A stretch of DNA of 64,000 nt from Lottia gigantea (lineage: Eukaryota; Mollusca; Gastropoda; Lottiidae): the NCBI RefSeq assembly GCF_000327385.1, contig NW_008708797.1, forward strand, positions 972,024-1,036,023, in the 5' to 3' direction. A program made the position numbers and the translations under genes. Under the pieces are notes generated by a model. The model made no database searches. It was not told where the DNA came from and saw only the letters and a list, made by a program, of their open reading frames with translations. Below are positions 58,571-64,000 of the stretch, piece after piece; within the stretch, counting starts at the first letter, position 1; every line of letters starts with the position of its first letter.

Positions 58571-60916
58571 GTAAGTAACATGTTTAATTTCCAAAATTCG
58601 ATGAATAAAACCAATTTATCAGGCACCAACAAATTTCAAACTTCAACCAAAAACCAATTCATTATTAGACAGTAAGAGATTATTTCTATCCAGTTAATTA
58701 TAGATCATTTTTCTCTAAGGTTTCAGATTTGTCAAACTTTGAGTTGAGATAAGATAAAGCCACATTGGTTGGTTTGACTTATTGGTTTCATTCATTGTTG
58801 TCTATCATTTCATCATAACATATTAACATTGTGGAGTGACCGACAGACATGGTATTTTTCAGAACTGTTTAAAATTTGCTTACAAAAACATCTTAAGCTC
58901 ATAAATTGAGTTACTATATATTTCCCTGAAGAATATGTGAAAAATTAGCAATATTAGCAATCTTGATGTTAATAAGTTTTCTCAAGATAAATTCCTGATA
59001 TGTTTTTTAAGCAGGCTATTTTCTTAAAGGGACAGTTGCGCCAATTTTTCGACCAATCATACTTTAGTCTCAGAAACAAGAATTTTTTAGCCAAGCCAAT
59101 GGGTAATTGTGTTCACAGCTCACCATCGAAATTTGAGTCTTCAAATCCTTGTGTGCCCAGAATTATCCGCATTTAAATGTTAGAAAGACGACTCGTCATT
59201 TTAAGATACTCTGTGGTATATAGAAAAAACATATATAGACAAAGTAAATAAAATTCCTAGTTTGAAGAATTTTTTAAGGAATTATGCGAATTTTTACATT
59301 TCTAGTAGACTATTTACATATATTCAAGACTAACATCAACCCCCCATAGTTTTAAAACTAACGACATTCTAGTCAAACAATTAAATGTGAAGAAATCTCT
59401 CCACTGTGAATATAATGATGAAATGATAGTATATATTTGGTTTTGAATTGTATCTTATATTGATCTTACAAAATACATACCAAACTTTATGGTTGCTAGG
59501 GGCCAGTTTCTCAAAAACATGACAGTAATTGACATATTTTCACTACCAGCAGAAAGATCTAGAAATAAGAAAATATTGACAAACATATTCTAGATTAAGT
59601 GATCAAGTCATCTGAATGGTCAATAGAAGGAACGGAACTACCAATTAGAATATTGTATGTTAAATTTGGAAATTTTCTTTGTCTTGTATTTATGAAAGTG
59701 GCCCCTGTGATAATGGAAATGATTGGATCTATTTTATATGTCCAAATCTATCCTGTCTCATTTATTATAGAATTGCTGTGGACCAAAAAGTATTTTGTTC
59801 TTCCACAAAATGTCTTCTAAAAAACTTCCTAGGCAAAAGACTTCTTTTTAGGATACCGTACATAGACAATTTAAGGTCATATTTCAGTACACTGAAAACT
59901 GCATGTAATGAAATGAAAATGCCTCAGCTTCAATGATAATAATTACACTACTGTTTGACAAAATATCTTAGCTAATCTTAGTTTTGACTTGTTTTTTCTA
60001 GATGCTCAGAGCACTGTACTAGGCATCATGGGCTTAGTATGCATTATTTTCATTCTTTAAATCTAAAATCAGAAAGGATATTATTAGATATTTTCGTATG
60101 TAAAAAGTTTAAAGATATGTGATTGTTTAATATGAGGATTAAAGTAAGACCAACCAAGACCATTGTGTTATATGAGTAACATGATTATTTGATGATTCTA
60201 AAAAATACCCTCAACTCTTTTAGTATTATTACTTTGATGTGATCCACCACACTTTCAGTCAATGTTTATGGTACAGTTATTAGTTTATATAACTTTTGGA
60301 TCTCTATCTTAGAAGTTAAAAGCATTATTCCCCTGTGGAATGATTCAATCTGTATTTTAGATGACCTTTGCAAAAGGCACTTTATTCTTAGATGGTATCT
60401 CTTTCTGTATGAGTCTGCTACTAGAGTAAAATCATGTTTGTAATCAATAGTTTATTTGTAATCATTTCAAAGGAAATGGCCAAGTACATGCATAATTATG
60501 ATATATAGACTTCTAACTAGCATAGATGAAAAAACCTTATCCTCTCAATTTAGTTAGATAATTCAAATTATGACATTCAATTACAATTTCAAATATCTAT
60601 TTGGTATATAGATCCTTCAAACAATACTGGTTATTGATTCATTTATTTCTTGTAACTCAAGATTCCATTTAATTCTGGCACATCCATGATACCTATATAG
60701 CGTATAAAGTCGTGTTTACTTTTGGAGCTTCGAGCATACAGGTAGATTCTTTTGTGTAAGTATTTTCTTTTTGACAAATTCATGTATTTTAATAAACATC
60801 ATAAAATGATTTATAATTTCTTTACATAAAAAATAAAGATGACATTTTTATACAAAAGAAGATATGTTCAAGCTCCTTCACATTATGATTATTTAAGATT
60901 TTGACTCTTATTTCAG
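58571..60916. other. ZF-b intron before the first finger exon
   Basis: Contains an inverted MITE family A copy at 59024-59350. I searched by eye for further phase-0 finger exons and found none with two CxxC...H units. The remainder is unremarkable AT-rich sequence. Confidence 0.45.
59024..59350 (-). mobile_element. MITE family A copy, inverted
   Basis: Begins ttaaagggacagttgcgcca and is collinear, in reverse, with 45737-46057. Shared blocks are 'gaccaatcatactttag', 'cccagaattatccgc', 'cattttaagatactctg' and 'agactatttacatatattc'. The far end has diverged. Confidence 0.65.
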
Positions 60917-61624
60917 AAAATCACAAAGAGAGCTCAGAAGAAAAAGAAAATGTGTTATAAGAAAAGTGTTGAAGACCAAACTAGAAATATTTTAAAATTG
61001 ATGTTGACTGATAGAGCTTATTCATCTTGTTCCATGTGTAATAAAAGATTTAATTCAAAGAAAAGCTTGCAGATTCACCTGAATTCAAAACATGGACGAA
61101 CTCGAAAAGTTTATTTCTGTCAACAGTGCAATGAACAATTTTTCAGCAAAAATTCGTATGATGGTCATACTAATAAACACAATGGTAGAAAATTGAATTG
61201 TGATAAATGTTCTCGTAGTTTTTATTATCCCACCACCTTGCGCAGACATTTATTACAATGTAGTGGACAAACTATTTCTACAGATGGCAAACAATGCCAT
61301 GTCTGTGGAATCAATACCTCTACAAATGAAAGCCTTCATGATCATATTAAAGGTGTTCATGGTAATGAACTGAGATATAATTGTGATAATTGTGATAAAT
61401 CATTTAAATGGAGGTCATCACGATTGAAACATATGGAGTCATGTTCTAATCAGAGATTTCAGTGCCATGTGTGTGGTATTAACTGTACCACTAGTCAAGG
61501 ACTAGAAGACCATATTAAAGGAGTACATGGAAATGAACCAAGATACAGTTGTGATTATTGTAATAAACCATTTAAATGGCGGTCAACTAGAATAAAGCAT
61601 ATGGAATCCTGTCTTAAGAAATAA
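60917..61624 (+). CDS. Alternative terminal exon, seven fingers incl. C2HC (gene ZF-b)
   Basis: A phase-0 acceptor (cttatttcAG before 60917) opens 235 codons plus stop; joined to the shared part this gives about 580 residues. A basic lead (KRAQKKKKM) precedes seven finger units. Fingers 1 and 2 are standard C2H2 (CSMCNKRFNSKKSLQIHLNS-KH, CQQCNEQFFSKNSYDGHTNK-H). Units 3, 5 and 7 end in Cys instead of His (HLLQC, KHMESC, KHMESC), so they are C2HC. Units 4 and 6 are CHVCGI...HIKGVH. Units 4-5 and 6-7 are a recent internal duplication of a two-finger block. AATAAA at 61724-61729 fits as its poly(A) signal. Confidence 0.88.
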   Translation, partial: KITKRAQKKKKMCYKKSVEDQTRNILKLMLTDRAYSSCSMCNKRFNSKKSLQIHLNSKHGRTRKVYFCQQCNEQFFSKNSYDGHTNKHNGRKLNCDKCSRSFYYPTTLRRHLLQCSGQTISTDGKQCHVCGINTSTNESLHDHIKGVHGNELRYNCDNCDKSFKWRSSRLKHMESCSNQRFQCHVCGINCTTSQGLEDHIKGVHGNEPRYSCDYCNKPFKWRSTRIKHMESCLKK

Positions 61625-61723
61625 TAATCTTGTTGATTAGTTGCCAATCTTGGAGTGGATTGTTAGTTTTATTTCTTCGCTCTATTACAGTTATTTGATA
61701 AATTATTGATATTATGCGACTTA

Positions 61724-61729
61724 AATAAA
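61724..61729 (+). terminator. Poly(A) signal of the seven-finger exon
   Basis: An AATAAA hexamer 100 nt after the stop at 61624, in the right place for a terminal exon. Confidence 0.5.
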
Positions 61730-61879
61730 TCTGTTTAGAAATTATTCCTGTTATCTATATTGGTTCGATTGAGTTAATTTTGTTAGAAATAACCATGAAA
61801 TGAATAATAAAATAAATGAAATAATTACATGCCATTTTTATGTTATTTCTTTCTTTTTTTTTTTTCTATTTCTAAACAT

Positions 61880-62545
61880 CACCAGTACACACATATTCAA
61901 TGTTAACTTCTCAGACAATCATAAACCATGGCTGTTTTTAAAGTTAACATATCAAACAATCAAATACCATAACCCTTTCCATGATTATTTCCAAAATCAA
62001 ATTCTCAGACTATCATAAACCATGACTTTCTATTCTGTGTAATGTATTAAAACACCAAACCATGATTGTTTCCAATGTTAACTTCTCAGACTATCACTTA
62101 CCATGACTTTCTATTGTGTAATGTATTAGAATACTGAATACTGATGATTGATTTTTATTTGAACTTCTTAGACTATCATAAACCATGACAGTCTCTATTT
62201 GGGTAATGTATCAGAATACCAAACCATGACTGTTTTTTGACGAGTGCATATGTAATGTAATATGAAATTTATGAAATTCGTTGCCAAATATAGCAGTTCA
62301 TTTCATTCCTTTCTGTGTAATGTATTAGAATACTGAATCATGATTGTTTTTATGTGAACTTCTCAGACTATCATAAACCATGACTTTCTAATTAGTGACT
62401 GTTTTTAATGTTAAACATGAACTATGACTTTTTTGTTCTAAGATAATAATAAATTTATAACAGTTTCTTTGATATAAGGTAAAAAATTACAATAACTATG
62501 CCTATTGTTAGACTTCTCAGATTATCATTAAATTTTTACCATTTC
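61880..62545 (+). repeat. Degenerate minisatellite, ~75-100 bp unit
   Basis: Repeated phrases 'cttctcagactatcataaac' followed by 'catgactttctat...gtgtaatgtatta' recur at about 61908, 62000, 62085, 62165, 62350 and 62508 with variable spacing. It lies between two alternative finger exons. Confidence 0.65.
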
Positions 62546-62547
62546 AG

Positions 62548-62976
62548 GATGGTGAAAAGTCTATGATATCTATAGAGAAGTTTAACAGTATAGGTATAAT
62601 GTCAGAGCTGGGTAACATAGCAGTACCATCACAATCTATTTCATATGTTAAACAAAAACTTTATCAATGTGATATCTGTTCTATTCAATTCTTCAACAAA
62701 GCATCTTTAGATATTCATAGTTGTGATTTTAACTTGAGCAAGGAAAAAATTCATTTAACCAAGAATATTTTTAGCTTTCCCAAGAGAAGACCCAAAAAGA
62801 AAATGCAGACAACAGATGTGAAACCTAGAGCTAAAAGAGGGACTTTTGTAGATTTTTTCAAACCAGCAAGCTCTAAACATATGAAATATACTTGTGAAAT
62901 TTGTCAAACTGTGTTTTGCTATGAAAAATCTTTAAAAAATCACAACTGTAATAAATTAAAAAAAAATGGTTGCTAA
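62548..62976 (+). CDS. Alternative terminal exon, two atypical fingers (gene ZF-b)
   Basis: A phase-0 acceptor (accatttcAG before 62548) opens 142 codons plus stop. Two finger-like units end in His-x-Cys: CDICSIQFFNKASLDIHSC and CEICQTVFCYEKSLKNHNC. The spacing between the last two ligands is one residue, much shorter than in classical C2H2 or C2HC fingers. Between them lies a strongly basic segment (KRRPKKKMQ, KPRAKRG) that could be a nuclear localisation or DNA-contacting stretch. Joined to the shared part it gives about 487 residues. Whether these units fold and bind zinc is uncertain. Confidence 0.78.
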   Translation, partial: DGEKSMISIEKFNSIGIMSELGNIAVPSQSISYVKQKLYQCDICSIQFFNKASLDIHSCDFNLSKEKIHLTKNIFSFPKRRPKKKMQTTDVKPRAKRGTFVDFFKPASSKHMKYTCEICQTVFCYEKSLKNHNCNKLKKNGC

Positions 62977-63685
62977 TTTATGTGTAACTTTTATGATATA
63001 GAGGAACAGAAACTAATGATAGTTCTTGCTCGATTTGTGAAATGTGATTAGAAAATATCTTTACCTCTTCGTAATGTTTAGATATATTGAAACAGATAAT
63101 AGGCATATTAAAACAGAACCTGAAAAATATTATTTAATCATAGTTTTACACTGTGCACTCTTCAGAAAACGGACACATTTCAGCCTGCGTCTTGACTGAA
63201 GTTTGACAAATATTATTAAATAGCTGATATGTATTGCTTTCTTTGTTCTTTGTCTCTTCATATCAAGACATGTTGGACAACATATATAGGCTGAAACTGG
63301 CAAGCATTAAGCAGCTCTGATATACTGGGTGTTTGGAAATTCTTGAGTATGATTTCAGCAAATTTCAAATAAGCTGAGAATCAAACTCCATTTCCCTGAG
63401 GCTCATCATGCAAATTTTTAAACCATCTTGTATATATTTTCTACATGTATATGTTATAAGTGTTAAAGAAAAAGAAATATTATCTGTAGATGAAATTGAA
63501 AAGTTGAAAGAAAAGAAAGATGAAGTTTAAGGCACATAAAATACAGGTAAATTAAAGATGTTATTCCAGACATTTTTATAGTGCAGATCTAAAAGCTCCT
63601 TCAAAGTTTTTGTGACTGATGAGTTCTTGTATATATTGTGCAACACATTTGCCAAATACTGAAACATTTTTTTCTATTCTTATAG
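62977..63685. other. Spacer between finger exons
   Basis: AT-rich sequence without a recognised exon or repeat. Confidence 0.5.
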
Positions 63686-63886
63686 GCCTTGTCTGGACTT
63701 GGCAATAGTTTTGTGTGTCCTGAATGTGGACATTCATATACAAAGAAAGGCAGTTTAGTGCGACATATTAGAGCTATTCATCTAGGAATTAAACATCCAT
63801 GTGAACTTTGTGGTTTAAAATTTTCTAGGAGGGATAAGATGATGGAACATAGAAATAATTATTGTCCATCATTAACAAAATTGTGA
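63686..63886 (+). CDS. Alternative terminal exon, two fingers (gene ZF-b)
   Basis: A phase-0 acceptor (tattcttatAG before 63686) opens 66 codons plus stop. Finger 1 is classical (CPECGHSYTKKGSLVRHIRA-IH). Finger 2 ends in Cys (CELCGLKFSRRDKMMEHRNN-YC), so it is C2HC. Joined to the shared part it gives about 411 residues. Further finger exons may lie beyond the right edge of the window. Confidence 0.83.
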   Translation, partial: ALSGLGNSFVCPECGHSYTKKGSLVRHIRAIHLGIKHPCELCGLKFSRRDKMMEHRNNYCPSLTKL

Positions 63887-64000
63887 TGTGTTTTATATTA
63901 TGTGTAATGTTTGAATAGATGCATTTCATTTAAGACCCTATCTGAATACTGTTTTTAACTAAAAACTGGATCTTAAACAGATATAATTTCCAAGCAGTAA

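Larger units (their letters stand above)
61625..62547. other. Spacer with minisatellite between finger exons
   Basis: The stretch 61724-61729 is a poly(A) signal for the preceding exon. The rest is largely the repeat array described at 61880-62545. Confidence 0.6.

Noticed and set aside
58530-58671. Extended third ZF-b exon using a donor at 58672 (CA|GTAAGA)
   Set aside because: It would end in phase 2, while all finger exons need phase 0. The donor after 58570 (GTG|GTAAGT) fits and gives the same 41 nt as ZF-a.
59599-59936. Possible further finger exon in ZF-b (CPNLSC segment)
   Set aside because: There is only one CxxxC pair, no His ligands at finger spacing and no phase-0 acceptor before it.
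1-64000. tRNA genes, rRNA, CRISPR arrays, and intact viral or LTR elements
   Set aside because: None seen by eye: no convincing tRNA box pairs, no long terminal direct repeats, no gag or polymerase coding blocks. Intron-encoded snoRNAs cannot be excluded without a covariance search.

Overview
This window is animal nuclear DNA: AT-rich, intron-dense, with GT-AG introns and many short dispersed repeats. The protein sequences and the repeat types suggest a lophotrochozoan, most likely a mollusc. Those repeats are Helitron-like elements with ~160 bp tandem cores and molluscan-style 'gtcaagggcaataactc' repeats, together with frequent TAGGCCTA motifs. The phylum is an inference; no species marker is present.

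Layout. 1-8.6 kb is mostly non-coding. It holds one orphan exon-like segment (907-1088, minus), several MITE copies, and probably the 3'UTR of SNRK. 8.6-27.7 kb (minus) is SNRK, a sucrose-non-fermenting-related kinase: six coding exons join in frame to 943 codons plus stop. 28.0-29.2 kb (plus) is an intronless METTL2/METTL8-type tRNA m3C methyltransferase, head-to-head with SNRK. 30.05-42.2 kb (minus) is SF3B3, the large U2 snRNP scaffold subunit: 25 coding exons join in frame to 1216 residues, almost exactly the human length. METTL2 and SF3B3 converge with only about 250 bp between their poly(A) signals. 43.4-49.3 kb (plus) is STX18 (syntaxin-18), ten coding exons and 335 residues, head-to-head with SF3B3.

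50.3-64.0 kb is the most unusual part. Two paralogous genes lie head-to-head (54.7 kb minus and 57.2 kb plus). Both encode the same ~70-residue N-terminal domain, which I do not recognise, then a disordered linker with a sumoylation-like VKEE motif. Both have the same exon architecture: long first exon, acidic second exon, and a third exon of exactly 41 nt, with phases 1, 1, 0. Each is followed by at least three C2H2 zinc-finger exons. All six begin with a phase-0 acceptor and carry their own stop codon, so they look like mutually exclusive 3' terminal exons. This is the gene logic of insect lola or mod(mdg4), but with a different N-terminal domain.

Mobile and repeated DNA lies mostly in introns: three families of TTAA-flanked MITEs, four Helitron-like elements, a long foldback nested inside one of them, a small PLE/retrozyme-like element with an exact 14-bp target duplication, and ~145-bp minisatellites in two SF3B3 introns. 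All exon boundaries were read by eye from splice signals and reading-frame continuity; none was checked against transcripts.
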